From positions 1-64,000 of the forward strand of contig JAGDMF010000004.1 in the NCBI GenBank assembly GCA_017860455.1: 64,000 nt of DNA, read 5' to 3'. The DNA is from Bacteroidota bacterium. GTDB taxonomy: Bacteria > Bacteroidota > Bacteroidia > Bacteroidales > WCHB1-69. Numbering within the stretch: the first letter of the stretch is position 1; every line of letters starts with the position of its first letter. Below, piece after piece: positions 31,084-40,793 of the stretch. The notes below the pieces were generated by a model. It ran no database searches and had not been told where the DNA came from. It saw nothing but the letters and a program-made list of their open reading frames with translations. Both the position numbers and the translations under genes were made by a program.

Positions 31084-31665
31084 TTAATTAATCTTTTTTA
31101 TAAATAGATGATGCCCTAAAAGTTCTTCAGCTTCTTCAAATCTTTTTTCTGCAATCATTTTTCTTATTTGTGTGGATCTTACTGCTATATCATGAAGTAA
31201 AAATTCATCAATTTTAATCACTTCTATTCCGTTATTTTCACACAATTCATGAGTGCTGGAATAATCCCCCTCCCGGTTTCTTCCAAATCTGTGATTAGGA
31301 CCCATAACGATTGCTTTAGCCCCTATTTTGCTAATCAAAACATCTTTAATAAATTCTTCGGAAGTTATAGCTGCAAATTCTACAGAAAATGGAATAACTA
31401 ACAAATAATCAATATTTTCGGAACATAACAATGTCTTCTTTTGTTCAAAAGTGGAAATGAGAAAAAAATCGGAATGGTTGTATAAAACTTCACGTGGATG
31501 AGGATTAAAGGTAATGACAACACTTATTAGTCCCTTATCTTTTGCAGTTTGAGTAAGTTGTTGTAAAACTCTGCGGTGCCCCTGATGTACGCCATCAAAG
31601 GAACCAATAGTTACAACAGCATCTTTGTTTTTTGGAAAATTATCAATAGAATCTATAATGATCAT
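31084..31665 (-). CDS. ribF: FAD synthetase (FMN adenylyltransferase) domain protein, RibF-like without riboflavin kinase domain
   Basis: VTIGSFDGVHQGHRRVL, GPNHRFGRNREGD, STQIRKMI; ends at LLGHHLFIKKIN. Start moved from 31701 to 31665. Confidence 0.85.
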   Translation of the reverse strand: MIIIDSIDNFPKNKDAVVTIGSFDGVHQGHRRVLQQLTQTAKDKGLISVVITFNPHPREVLYNHSDFFLISTFEQKKTLLCSENIDYLLVIPFSVEFAAITSEEFIKDVLISKIGAKAIVMGPNHRFGRNREGDYSSTHELCENNGIEVIKIDEFLLHDIAVRSTQIRKMIAEKRFEEAEELLGHHLFIKKIN

Positions 31666-31669
31666 GCAG

Positions 31670-34129
31670 TTATCGTAGTTTTGCTCCACACTCACGATCA
31701 AATGCGGAGATCAGTTTGTTCATAATTTTATTAATCTCTTCTTCAGTAAACGTTTTTTCCTGATGCTGTAAAACGAAATTTAATGCATAAGATTTTTTAT
31801 TACTGTCAATTTTATCTCCTTCATAGACATCAAACAGAGATACTTTTTTTAATTTAGAACCACCTGCTTTGTAAGCAATTTGTTCTAAAATATCGTAAGT
31901 GATGTTTTTATCCAACACTAATGCTAAATCTCTCTTAACGGTTGGATAAGAAGGTATATTTTTGTATTGAACAATTTGGTTAGTCGCTATGTTTTGAAAT
32001 AATTTGAAATGAAACTCAGCATAAAAAACCGGTTTTTTAATATCAAATGGTTTCAAAACCTTTGGATGTATCTGCCCGAATTGAACCAAAACCTGATTCT
32101 CATATTTGTAAATCAGATGTTCTAAGAAATAAGGATGTTCGATAGTCTCTAAAGTTATTTCAGAAGAAGGGAAATTTACTTTTGCAAAAATATTATGAAT
32201 TATATTTTTCAAGTAAAAGAAATCTACATCAACACTTTTTTGGTACCATGAGCTTTCCAGTCTTTCTCCGGTAAGCCAAATTGCAAACTCATCCTTTTCA
32301 ACATATCGTTGCGTTACATCATCCCCTTTTTGAGTTTCCGGATTAAAATGATAGGTTTTCCCAAATTCAAAAAGCTGTAAATTTATATTACGGGTATTCG
32401 TGTTTCTAATGATTGTTTCAAGTCCTGAAAACAACATCGTTTGTCTCATCGCATTCAAATCGCTACTTAATGGATTCACTAAGTCAATGCGCTCTTTTTC
32501 ATTGATGAAATCGAACATTTCAGCATAACGACCGGAAGTAATTGAATTATTCATCACTTCATAAAATCCATTACCCACCAAATACTGAGAAATCAATAAT
32601 TGCATTTGAGACAATGATGATTCCGCTTTTTTGTTAGGGGTATAATATAGTTTTTCCGGGATCTCCACATTATTATACCCATAAACTCTGAGAATATCTT
32701 CGATTAAGTCAACAGGTCTGGTGATATCCGATTTATTCAAAGGAACAGTGACCAATAGGTGTTCTCCATCAACATGTGAAATTTCAAAACCTAATGATAC
32801 TAAGATATTAGAGATTGTATTCAAATCAATATATTTTCCAATCAACTTTTCAACTTCAGAAACAGAAAGAGTAATAGTTGGTCTTTCAATCTCTGTAGGG
32901 TAAATATCAATAATTTCTGATACTAAACTACCTCCGGCAATATCCTGAATTAAATTGGCCGCTCTTTTAATGGCATAAACCGTAATTTCAGGGTCACAAC
33001 CTCTTTCAAAGCGGAAAGAAGCATCTGTTTTAAGATTATGTCTTTTGGATGTTTTTCTGACGGAAACAGGATTAAAATAGGCACTTTCAATAAAAATGTT
33101 TTTTGTTTTTGAAGTAACCCCGGAATGTAACCCGCCGTAAACACCGGCTATACACATTCCCTCTTTTTGATTGCAAATCATCAAATCCTCTTCGTGCAAT
33201 TTAACCTCATTCCCATCTAATGTGATGAATGGAGTTCCATTTGGGAGATTTTTAACTACTATTTTGTTTCCTATAATAAAATCACTGTCAAAAGCATGAA
33301 GTGGTTGACCAATTTCAAACATCACATATTGCGTAATATCCACTATGTTATTGACAGGTCTAATTCCTATTGATTTGAGTCTGTTTTGGAGCCATTCAGG
33401 GGAATCGGTTACATTAACATTTTCAAAACAAAGTCCGGTATATCGGGGACAAGCAGCATGATTTTCAATATCAATACTAACTTTGTGGTTTTTTGAAGTG
33501 GGAATAATATCTGTTGTACTGGGTAAAAGTAATTGAGAACAGGAAATATTGTTTTGTTTGAGTACCGCAAAAAGATCTCTGGCAACCCCAAAATGGGAAG
33601 TGGCATCACTTCTGTTTGGGGTAATTCCAATTTCAAAAATATAATCGTTCTCAATTTTGAAATAATCAGATGCTAAAGTTCCCACAACAACATTTTCCGG
33701 AAGAACCATAATACCATCGTGTGAATGTCCAACTCCCATTTCATCTTCAGCACAAATCATCCCTTCAGAAGCACAACCTCTAATTTTTGATTTTTTAATC
33801 ACAAATGAGGAATCTTCTGAATATATTGTTGTTCCAATGGTTGCTACCACTACTTTCTGACCCGCTTTCACATTTGCAGCGCCACAAACAATATTTAATG
33901 GAGTATTTTCTCCAATATTCACTGTAGTGACATGTAAATGGTCAGAATCCGGATGATCTTCACATGTTAATACTTCACCGATCACAAAACCTTTTAATCC
34001 ACCTTTTATGGTTTCAAATAGTTCAATCGATTCCACTTCTAAACCACAACTGGTAAGCATTTTTCCTGTTTCTTCAGGATCTAAATGAAAAGAGATGTAC
34101 TGTTTGAGCCAATTGAATGAAATCTTCAT
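31670..34129 (-). CDS. pheT: Phenylalanine-tRNA ligase beta subunit
   Basis: MKISFNWLKQYI; tRNA-binding, B3/B4, B5 and FDX-ACB regions; start trimmed to 34129. Confidence 0.95.
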   Translation of the reverse strand: MKISFNWLKQYISFHLDPEETGKMLTSCGLEVESIELFETIKGGLKGFVIGEVLTCEDHPDSDHLHVTTVNIGENTPLNIVCGAANVKAGQKVVVATIGTTIYSEDSSFVIKKSKIRGCASEGMICAEDEMGVGHSHDGIMVLPENVVVGTLASDYFKIENDYIFEIGITPNRSDATSHFGVARDLFAVLKQNNISCSQLLLPSTTDIIPTSKNHKVSIDIENHAACPRYTGLCFENVNVTDSPEWLQNRLKSIGIRPVNNIVDITQYVMFEIGQPLHAFDSDFIIGNKIVVKNLPNGTPFITLDGNEVKLHEEDLMICNQKEGMCIAGVYGGLHSGVTSKTKNIFIESAYFNPVSVRKTSKRHNLKTDASFRFERGCDPEITVYAIKRAANLIQDIAGGSLVSEIIDIYPTEIERPTITLSVSEVEKLIGKYIDLNTISNILVSLGFEISHVDGEHLLVTVPLNKSDITRPVDLIEDILRVYGYNNVEIPEKLYYTPNKKAESSLSQMQLLISQYLVGNGFYEVMNNSITSGRYAEMFDFINEKERIDLVNPLSSDLNAMRQTMLFSGLETIIRNTNTRNINLQLFEFGKTYHFNPETQKGDDVTQRYVEKDEFAIWLTGERLESSWYQKSVDVDFFYLKNIIHNIFAKVNFPSSEITLETIEHPYFLEHLIYKYENQVLVQFGQIHPKVLKPFDIKKPVFYAEFHFKLFQNIATNQIVQYKNIPSYPTVKRDLALVLDKNITYDILEQIAYKAGGSKLKKVSLFDVYEGDKIDSNKKSYALNFVLQHQEKTFTEEEINKIMNKLISAFDRECGAKLR

Positions 34130-34183
34130 ATATCTTTTGTTTAGTTTTTTTATCTTTGTTTTAGACGAGATTAAAATCGAACC

Positions 34184-34191
34184 GCAAAAAT
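34184..34191 (-). promoter_or_regulatory. -7 element (TATTTTTG) of pheT
   Basis: caaaaata on + strand. Confidence 0.5.
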
Positions 34192-34327
34192 ACAATATTA
34201 TTATATTTTTAATATTACATTTTTTACTTTTTTTATAAAAAAATTGTTTAAGGATTGTAATTATATCTTATCTATCAATAAATCAAATAAATAACGTTAC
34301 TAAAATAAAATAAATCACACTTCCATT

Positions 34328-34480
34328 CACCTATCACCTGTCCCCTGTTACCTGTCACCTGTCACCTGTCACCTATCACCTATCACCTATCACCTGTCAC
34401 CTGTCACTTATTACCTGTTACCTATCACCTGTCACCTGTTACCTGTCACCTGTCACCTTATCCTTCGCCTTTAGCCTTTC
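34328..34480. repeat. 7-bp tandem array (cacctgt/cacctat), ~19 units plus degenerate units
   Basis: cacctat cacctgt cccctgt tacctgt cacctgt ... cacctgt cacctta, then atccttc gccttta gcctttc; in phase over ~150 bp. Confidence 0.95.
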
Positions 34481-34870
34481 CAAAATCTGAACTACACTTT
34501 TTTCAATCTCAAAATAGGGCAGGATCTCTTTAGATATAAAAACAAGAATAATCTGTATTTTTTTATTTTGATTAAAATGAGTGTCACAATAAACCGATTT
34601 ATTGTGTAATCTGTAAGCTTCTTTGGTTCTTCGTTTAATGAGATTTCTGAAAACAGCCTTTTTAAATAGTCGTTTGGAAACACTTACGGTCATTTGATTC
34701 CAATCGACTTCAGATTTTTTATCACTAATAAAATAGTAACATTTAAATGGGTAAACAAAAATGGTTTGGTTTTGGTCAATAATTGACTGTATCTCCTTTT
34801 TTGAACAAAGTCTTTCGGCTTTTACAAATGTTTTTGGGGAGCATTTCAAATTATCGTCTTCTTGTTGCAT
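34439..34870 (-). CDS. rnpA: Ribonuclease P protein component
   Basis: AERLCSKKEIQSI; KRLFKKAVFRNLIKRRTKEAYR; order DUF4271-hemD-rnpA typical of Bacteroidetes. Confidence 0.9.
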   Translation of the reverse strand: MQQEDDNLKCSPKTFVKAERLCSKKEIQSIIDQNQTIFVYPFKCYYFISDKKSEVDWNQMTVSVSKRLFKKAVFRNLIKRRTKEAYRLHNKSVYCDTHFNQNKKIQIILVFISKEILPYFEIEKSVVQILERLKAKDKVTGDR

Positions 34871-35615
34871 GTTCTTTCAAGAAGTGATCAAGCGCAACAT
34901 TTATAGAGGGTGCTTCCTTTGTAGGAGCTTCAACATGTAAAGTCCATCCTTCATTTTTTACCGCTTCACAAGCGGCAATTCCTAATGCTCCAAATGCTTT
35001 TTCTCCTTGAACAAAATCGGGAAAATTGGTTTTTAACGAATGGATACCGGAAGGACTAAAAAATACAATCAAATCATATTTATCTAAATCAACATCAGTT
35101 TTTAAATCTGCCGGAATTGTATTAAAAACGACTGCTTGATTGTATTCTATGGCGTGTTTTTGAAAAAAATCAGTAAAGTGAGTTCCCATTCCATCTGCAC
35201 CACAAGGTATTAAAAATTGTAAATCTTTGTTTTTTAACAATAGATCAAAAATACCGGAAGGATTATTGTTTTTGGCAAAGAAAATTTTTCTTTTGCGATA
35301 AGGAATATATTTTTGAAGATAATGAGCAATCTGATCGGTAATACAGAAATATTTCATGGATTCAGGAATCTCAATCCTTAAATCTTTAACCAAATTGAAA
35401 AAATGATCAATCGTGGTTGTGCTTGCAAAAACAATAGCAGAATGACTTAAAATATTAATTTTTGATTTTCTGAAGTCAATTGCTTGCACACTCTCGATTT
35501 TAAAAAATTTGTAAAAATCAATATTGATGCTATATTTTTTCTTCAACTCAGCATAAGGAGATTTTTCAAAATCAACCGGTGCAATTTGTGAAATTAAGAT
35601 GTTTTTAATTTTCAT
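34851..35615 (-). CDS. hemD: Uroporphyrinogen-III synthase
   Basis: FASTTTIDHFF, IVFFSPSGIHSL, GIAACEAVKNEGW; Bacteroidetes HemD family. Confidence 0.8.
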   Translation of the reverse strand: MKIKNILISQIAPVDFEKSPYAELKKKYSINIDFYKFFKIESVQAIDFRKSKINILSHSAIVFASTTTIDHFFNLVKDLRIEIPESMKYFCITDQIAHYLQKYIPYRKRKIFFAKNNNPSGIFDLLLKNKDLQFLIPCGADGMGTHFTDFFQKHAIEYNQAVVFNTIPADLKTDVDLDKYDLIVFFSPSGIHSLKTNFPDFVQGEKAFGALGIAACEAVKNEGWTLHVEAPTKEAPSINVALDHFLKEHATRRR

Positions 35616-35646
35616 TTTTTAGCACATTTAAATCATTCATTTTCAA

Positions 35647-36369
35647 TTATTTATTTAATTGTATCATCAGTTTAATGATTATTAAATAAGGTAGAATTTC
35701 AAGAGTGCAAAAATATATAAAAAATTGAAACAAATGAATCCTTTTTGGATTAATAGTAAAAATATTAAAGTAAGTAATTGAAAATGTGATTGATATAAAC
35801 GGAATAGATAATAACATCAATTTCCAATATCCGGAATATAACGATAATGGAATTAAAATCATAAATCCAATGGCATTCGTAAATTGAAGAAGTAATTTAT
35901 ACAAAACGTATTGTGAAAATTCCTCTTTATAATCAAACATCTGAAAATATAGATATGAAAATAGTTTTTTTATTAAAAAGTCAATGATAACTAAAAATAA
36001 AATTACTCCAATAAGAAGGTATGGATCTAAGAAATTAAAAAGTTTTGGGAAATAATACTGAACAATGAGGTATAAAAATAGGGTTTCAACTATAAAAATG
36101 ATCAAGTGAACCCAAATAAATAGGTTTTTATTGGCTAATTTACCCTCTCTTAAAAGTTGAGAAAGATGTCTTTTTGAGAATAAAGAGGTTAAAAGTAATG
36201 TAAACCGTTGTTTGTATGTGGCATATAAAATAGTGATCCCAACAAGAGCAATTAAAAGTATAGATGTGGTTATAGTATGGTTTTCACTAATGTAAACAAG
36301 AGAGTTCCCGGAAAGTTGTTCACGGGAACTCTCAAATACGTTCCACTGGTTTATGGCTAAAAGATTCAA
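35647..36369 (-). CDS. DUF4271 membrane protein
   Basis: ~6 hydrophobic segments; located upstream of hemD as is usual for this DUF. Confidence 0.7.
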   Translation of the reverse strand: MNLLAINQWNVFESSREQLSGNSLVYISENHTITTSILLIALVGITILYATYKQRFTLLLTSLFSKRHLSQLLREGKLANKNLFIWVHLIIFIVETLFLYLIVQYYFPKLFNFLDPYLLIGVILFLVIIDFLIKKLFSYLYFQMFDYKEEFSQYVLYKLLLQFTNAIGFMILIPLSLYSGYWKLMLLSIPFISITFSITYFNIFTINPKRIHLFQFFIYFCTLEILPYLIIIKLMIQLNK

Positions 36370-36379
36370 AATAAAATAT

Positions 36380-37111
36380 TTATTTTACAATCAATTTCTT
36401 AGTTACTATTGCTTTACCTTCATTTTCGATAGAGTAAAAATAGATGCCGGGATTATAATTTTCTAAAGATATGGACAATTTATTATTGTTACCAATTAAT
36501 TCTTTTGTGATAACAGAACCGGTAATACTTCTTATAACCAATAAAGCTTCAGGACTTAAATTGGCAATATTGTGTTCAAAAGTAACTTTTGTTGTAGCAG
36601 GATTTGGAAAAGCATTCAAATTTCCTAAAGTTGCATTTTCTGAAACAGCAACATCTCTACTATCTAAATGAATATAGAAATTGGTTTCAATTGTTGGGGT
36701 TGTTTGATCAAACAATTTAAATTTTAAAAGAGAAATATCTCTACCTCCATTTGGATTGTAATATAAATGAAAAGCCTGATCTCCGAAAGCAGCATGAGAG
36801 AAATTTTCTCCGGCATTAATCATTTGAGGAAATGTACTAACATTACCCTCTAAACAAGACTCTCCAAAACAAAACTGAGTTGTGGCACCCGATAATAATA
36901 ATATTGGATCTCTTACAACCATGATTCCTAATTGTTGACTTGTTGTGTTTTCAATATCAATATAATAGGTGTCGTTGCTATTTAAAAACCGTGGTTTTAC
37001 AAATATGGTGTCATTATTGTCATAAATTGCTCCGTTATATCTGATTACCAGATCTTGAGAAAAACCGGTCATGATGACAAATAGGAATAAAATGGATAAT
37101 ATTTTTTTCAT
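36380..37111 (-). CDS. Secreted protein with T9SS type A C-terminal sorting domain
   Basis: Signal peptide; NAFPNPATTKVTFEH...GIYFYSIENEGKAIVTKKLIVK. Confidence 0.82.
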   Translation of the reverse strand: MKKILSILFLFVIMTGFSQDLVIRYNGAIYDNNDTIFVKPRFLNSNDTYYIDIENTTSQQLGIMVVRDPILLLSGATTQFCFGESCLEGNVSTFPQMINAGENFSHAAFGDQAFHLYYNPNGGRDISLLKFKLFDQTTPTIETNFYIHLDSRDVAVSENATLGNLNAFPNPATTKVTFEHNIANLSPEALLVIRSITGSVITKELIGNNNKLSISLENYNPGIYFYSIENEGKAIVTKKLIVK

Positions 37112-37147
37112 AATAGATTATTTTTTTTAAGTTTAATATATAGACTG

Positions 37148-37155
37148 CAAAATTA
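37148..37155 (-). promoter_or_regulatory. -7 element (TAATTTTG) of the T9SS cargo gene
   Basis: caaaatta on + strand. Confidence 0.5.
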
Positions 37156-37174
37156 CTAAAAAATTAAATGGAAT

Positions 37175-37873
37175 TTAAAGATTGTACCATATTTTTTTAA
37201 AATGATCTCCCAGTGGTTCTGCAATAATTTCTATAGGAACCTGAGTTATGGGGTGTTCAAATGCGATTCTTCTAGCATGTAAGCATATTGAAGCATCAGG
37301 ATTGGGTCGTTTGGCTCCATATTTTAGATCACCCTTAATAATGCAACCAATAGTAGATAATTGTACTCTGATTTGATGATGTCTTCCTGTAAACAATTCC
37401 ACTTCTAGCATGGTGTATTTTTGACTATGACCAATCACAGTATAATGTAATTCAGCTCTTAAATAACCCTCTTCCGGTTGATCTTTTGCAAAACTTCTGT
37501 TTAATTTTTCATTTTTTTTCAAATAATGAACGAGCTTTTGAGATTCTTTTTGTGGGGGTTGCTCCACAATAGCCCAGTAAATTTTTGAGATTTTTCTATC
37601 TTTGATCAACTTACCCATTCGGGACAATCCTTTGGATGTTTTAGTAAAAATGATTGCCCCGCTTACTGGTCTGTCTAATCTGTGAATAGAACCACAAAAA
37701 ACATTCCCCGGTTTATTATATTTTACCTTTAAATATTCCCTCACTTTTTCAACTAAGGGTGTATCTCCCGTTTTATCTTCTTGTACTACCTCCCCGACAA
37801 TTTTATTGATGATAATCAAATGGTTATCTTCATACAAAACCCGGGGACCAATCTCTTCTAAAATCGAATTCAT
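37175..37873 (-). CDS. RluA-family RNA pseudouridine synthase
   Basis: SIHRLDRPVSGAIIFTKTSK; TGRHHQIRVQL. Confidence 0.9.
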   Translation of the reverse strand: MNSILEEIGPRVLYEDNHLIIINKIVGEVVQEDKTGDTPLVEKVREYLKVKYNKPGNVFCGSIHRLDRPVSGAIIFTKTSKGLSRMGKLIKDRKISKIYWAIVEQPPQKESQKLVHYLKKNEKLNRSFAKDQPEEGYLRAELHYTVIGHSQKYTMLEVELFTGRHHQIRVQLSTIGCIIKGDLKYGAKRPNPDASICLHARRIAFEHPITQVPIEIIAEPLGDHFKKIWYNL

Positions 37874-37876
37874 TTT

Positions 37877-38698
37877 CTAATATTGCTCTTTTTCGTTAGG
37901 GAATTCACATGTTTTGACATCATTAATGTAATTGGATACCGAATCAATGATCTCCTTGCTTAAATTATGATATCTTCTTAAAAAACGGGGTGAGAACTGT
38001 AAACTATAACCCATCATGTCGTGGAAAACCAATACCTGACCACTGGTATGAGGACCGGCTCCAATCCCAATCGTTGGGATGCTGATCGTGTCAGTTACTT
38101 TTTTTGCTAAATCAGCAGGAATTTTTTCCAGTACAATCGCAAAACACCCATGTTGTTCTAGTATCTGAGCATCATTTAATATTTTTTCAGATTCTTTTTC
38201 GGTAGTGCCTCTGACGGTATAGGTTCCATATTGATTGATAGACTGAGGCATCAATCCTAAGTGTCCCATTACAGGAATACCCGCAGATAAAATCCGGTCA
38301 ATGCTTTCTGAAATTTCAACTCCACCTTCCATTTTAACTGCGTCGGCTCCTGATTCCTTCATTATTCTGATAGCAGATGCTAATGCTTCTTTAGAATTAC
38401 CCTGATAGGTTCCGAAAGGCATATCTACAACAACAAGGGCTCTTTCAACAGCTCTGACAACAGATGAAGCATGATATATCATCTCATTCAATGTAATAGG
38501 TAAGGTAGTTTTATATCCTGCCATCACATTGGCCGCAGAATCACCAACTAATATTACGTCAATTTTTGCCTGATCTAATAATCTTGCATTGGAATAATCA
38601 TAAGCTGTCAACATGGCAATTTTTTCACCTTCGTTACGCATCTTTCTAAGAAGATTTGTAGTAACTTTTGATACATTTGTTGATAAATATTGTGTCAT
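37877..38698 (-). CDS. panB: 3-methyl-2-oxobutanoate hydroxymethyltransferase
   Basis: AMLTAYDYSNARLLD, ILVGDSAANVMAGY, DMPFGTYQG, GIGAGPHTSGQVLV. Confidence 0.95.
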   Translation of the reverse strand: MTQYLSTNVSKVTTNLLRKMRNEGEKIAMLTAYDYSNARLLDQAKIDVILVGDSAANVMAGYKTTLPITLNEMIYHASSVVRAVERALVVVDMPFGTYQGNSKEALASAIRIMKESGADAVKMEGGVEISESIDRILSAGIPVMGHLGLMPQSINQYGTYTVRGTTEKESEKILNDAQILEQHGCFAIVLEKIPADLAKKVTDTISIPTIGIGAGPHTSGQVLVFHDMMGYSLQFSPRFLRRYHNLSKEIIDSVSNYINDVKTCEFPNEKEQY

Positions 38699-38709
38699 TT
38701 TTTAAATAT

Positions 38710-40161
38710 TTAATGAATAAATATGTTCTTTTTAAATCTTTTTTTCCATACCCAGAAAAGTATGGTGATGGAGTTGGTGATTCCAAATCCTAAACTATAT
38801 GATAAAACAGGATTTAATCCAAATCCCTGATTTTGAACAATAAAAATAAATGTTGATGTGACCATGGTCATAAAAATGGCCGGAATGAAAGTGATCCAGT
38901 AAAACTTATTTTCTAAAACCAAATAAACACTTGAAGCCCAAAGTGTTACCATTGCTAAAAATTGATTTCCCCATGCAAAATAGCGCCAGATAATGTCAAA
39001 ACCTTGTTTGTCTGTGATACTCCATACTAAAATTACGATAGAAACTAAAAAAATCGGAATCGAAATGATAAGTCTGTTTTTCATCGATTTTTGTTCAAAA
39101 TGAAAAAGTTCTGCAATCATGATCCTTCCCATCCGAAAGGCAGTATCTCCAGTTGTTATAGGAGCAAAAATGACACCTAAAACAGCGAGAACTGCTCCAA
39201 TTCTCCCCATCCAGGTTTGAGTTATTAATTGAACTACTAAAGTTGGATTACCATCCACGAATAACGCTTTCCCTGCCTCATTGTGATGGAAAAAATAAGT
39301 GGCAGCAGCTGCCCATATCAAAGCAACGATCCCTTCGGTAATCATAGCCCCAAAAAAAACAGGATGCCCTTGCTTTTCATTAGTCATACACCTCGACATT
39401 AAAGTGGATTGTGTTGAATGAAAGCCACTTATTGCGCCACAGGCAATAGTGATAAACATAATAGGGAAAATGGGATTTCCGGTTTTTTGAGGATGCTGGT
39501 TTCCTAATCCATCCCAAAATTCAGGAAGTTCAGGTTGAAAATAGAAAATACTGAATAGTATTCCTAACGCCATAATCAATAAAAAAACGCCAAAAATAGG
39601 ATATATTTTGCCAATGATTTTATCGATTGGAAGTAATGTAGCTAATAAATAATAAATAAAAATGACAATTATCCAGAAGGTTAAATTGAAAAAATCTGGA
39701 GTAATAGTTGTTAATAGCTGCGCTGGTCCGGATACAAAAACAACACCAACCAAAATAGTGAGAACAATCATAAATATTCTCATAAATTCCCGTACAAATT
39801 TCCCAAGATACAATCCATGAATTTCAGGAAGTGTTTCCCCATTTTTACGCAGTGAAATCATCCCGGGAATGTAATCATGAACAGCCCCGATGAAAACAGA
39901 CCCCAATGTGATCCATAAAAATGAAGCAGTTCCATACTTGGCACCCATAATCGCTCCAAAAATGGGTCCTAATCCTGCAATATTCAAAAACTGAATAATG
40001 AAAATCTTATACCCTTTCATGGGGATAAAATCAACCCCATCTTTTAATCTAAAAGCCGGAGTTACATTTGTTTTTTCGATTTTAAATATCTTTTCAACAA
40101 CTTTTCCGTATACAAAATAGCCAACAATCAAGAAAACTAAACATCCAATAAATGAGATCAT
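38710..40161 (-). CDS. cstA: Carbon starvation CstA-family transporter
   Basis: DFIPMKGYKIFIIQFLNIAGLGPIFGAIMGAKYG; multiple TM. Confidence 0.9.
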   Translation of the reverse strand: MISFIGCLVFLIVGYFVYGKVVEKIFKIEKTNVTPAFRLKDGVDFIPMKGYKIFIIQFLNIAGLGPIFGAIMGAKYGTASFLWITLGSVFIGAVHDYIPGMISLRKNGETLPEIHGLYLGKFVREFMRIFMIVLTILVGVVFVSGPAQLLTTITPDFFNLTFWIIVIFIYYLLATLLPIDKIIGKIYPIFGVFLLIMALGILFSIFYFQPELPEFWDGLGNQHPQKTGNPIFPIMFITIACGAISGFHSTQSTLMSRCMTNEKQGHPVFFGAMITEGIVALIWAAAATYFFHHNEAGKALFVDGNPTLVVQLITQTWMGRIGAVLAVLGVIFAPITTGDTAFRMGRIMIAELFHFEQKSMKNRLIISIPIFLVSIVILVWSITDKQGFDIIWRYFAWGNQFLAMVTLWASSVYLVLENKFYWITFIPAIFMTMVTSTFIFIVQNQGFGLNPVLSYSLGFGITNSITILFWVWKKRFKKNIFIH

Positions 40162-40184
40162 AAATTACTTCTTTTTTAGACCCG

Positions 40185-40192
40185 CAAAGATA
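40185..40192 (-). promoter_or_regulatory. -7 element (TATCTTTG) of cstA
   Basis: caaagata on + strand. Confidence 0.5.
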
Positions 40193-40249
40193 TAGCTTTT
40201 TGTTGTATTCATTAATATAGTTATACTTAAAAATTCAGTATATTTTCAG

Positions 40250-40257
40250 TATATTTG
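40250..40257 (+). promoter_or_regulatory. -7 element (TATATTTG) upstream of the YqeY-like gene
   Basis: TAnnTTTG match. Confidence 0.45.
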
Positions 40258-40335
40258 CAGTTCTGAAAATCAGATCATAATACTACTCGGTGATCGGGTG
40301 TTTTTTGTTTTTAAATAATTGTAAATTAATATTAT

Positions 40336-40785
40336 ATGAGTTTAGAAGAGAAAATTAATGAGGATATCAAAAAAGCAATGTTAGCTAAAGAAAAAGAAAA
40401 ATTAAATGCTTTAAGAGCCATTAAAGCAGCCATTCTTTTATTGAAAACTTCAGGTGAAAATGTTGTAATTACTGAAGAAATGGAGTTCAAAACACTTCAA
40501 AAGTTAGCGAAACAAAGAAGAGACTCTGCCGAATTGTATCTGGCTCAAAACCGCGAAGATCTTTATACAGAAGAGATCACTCAACTCACTTTTATTAATG
40601 AATATTTGCCAAAATTACTCTCAGCAGAAGAAATTCTACAACAAGTTACAGTTATAGCTGAACAGAATTCGATTACTGATGTTAAGGAAATGGGTAAATT
40701 AATGGGTTTATGCTCCAAATCAATGGCCGGAAAAGCTGATAATAAAGTGATTTCTGAAGTTGTGAAATCCTTTTTATCCAAATAA
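40336..40785 (+). CDS. GatB/YqeY domain protein
   Basis: KAMLAKEKEKLNALRAIKAAI; MGKLMGLCSKSMAGKADNKVISEVVKSFL. Confidence 0.88.
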   Translation: MSLEEKINEDIKKAMLAKEKEKLNALRAIKAAILLLKTSGENVVITEEMEFKTLQKLAKQRRDSAELYLAQNREDLYTEEITQLTFINEYLPKLLSAEEILQQVTVIAEQNSITDVKEMGKLMGLCSKSMAGKADNKVISEVVKSFLSK

Positions 40786-40793
40786 AGTATCTC

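Noticed and set aside
34328-34460. Possible CRISPR array
   Set aside because: Contiguous 7-bp units with no spacers and no cas genes in the window.
40270-40320. Possible hairpin/riboswitch before the YqeY gene (ctcggtgatcgggtgttttttg)
   Set aside because: Stem pairs poorly when checked base by base; no known riboswitch core recognised.
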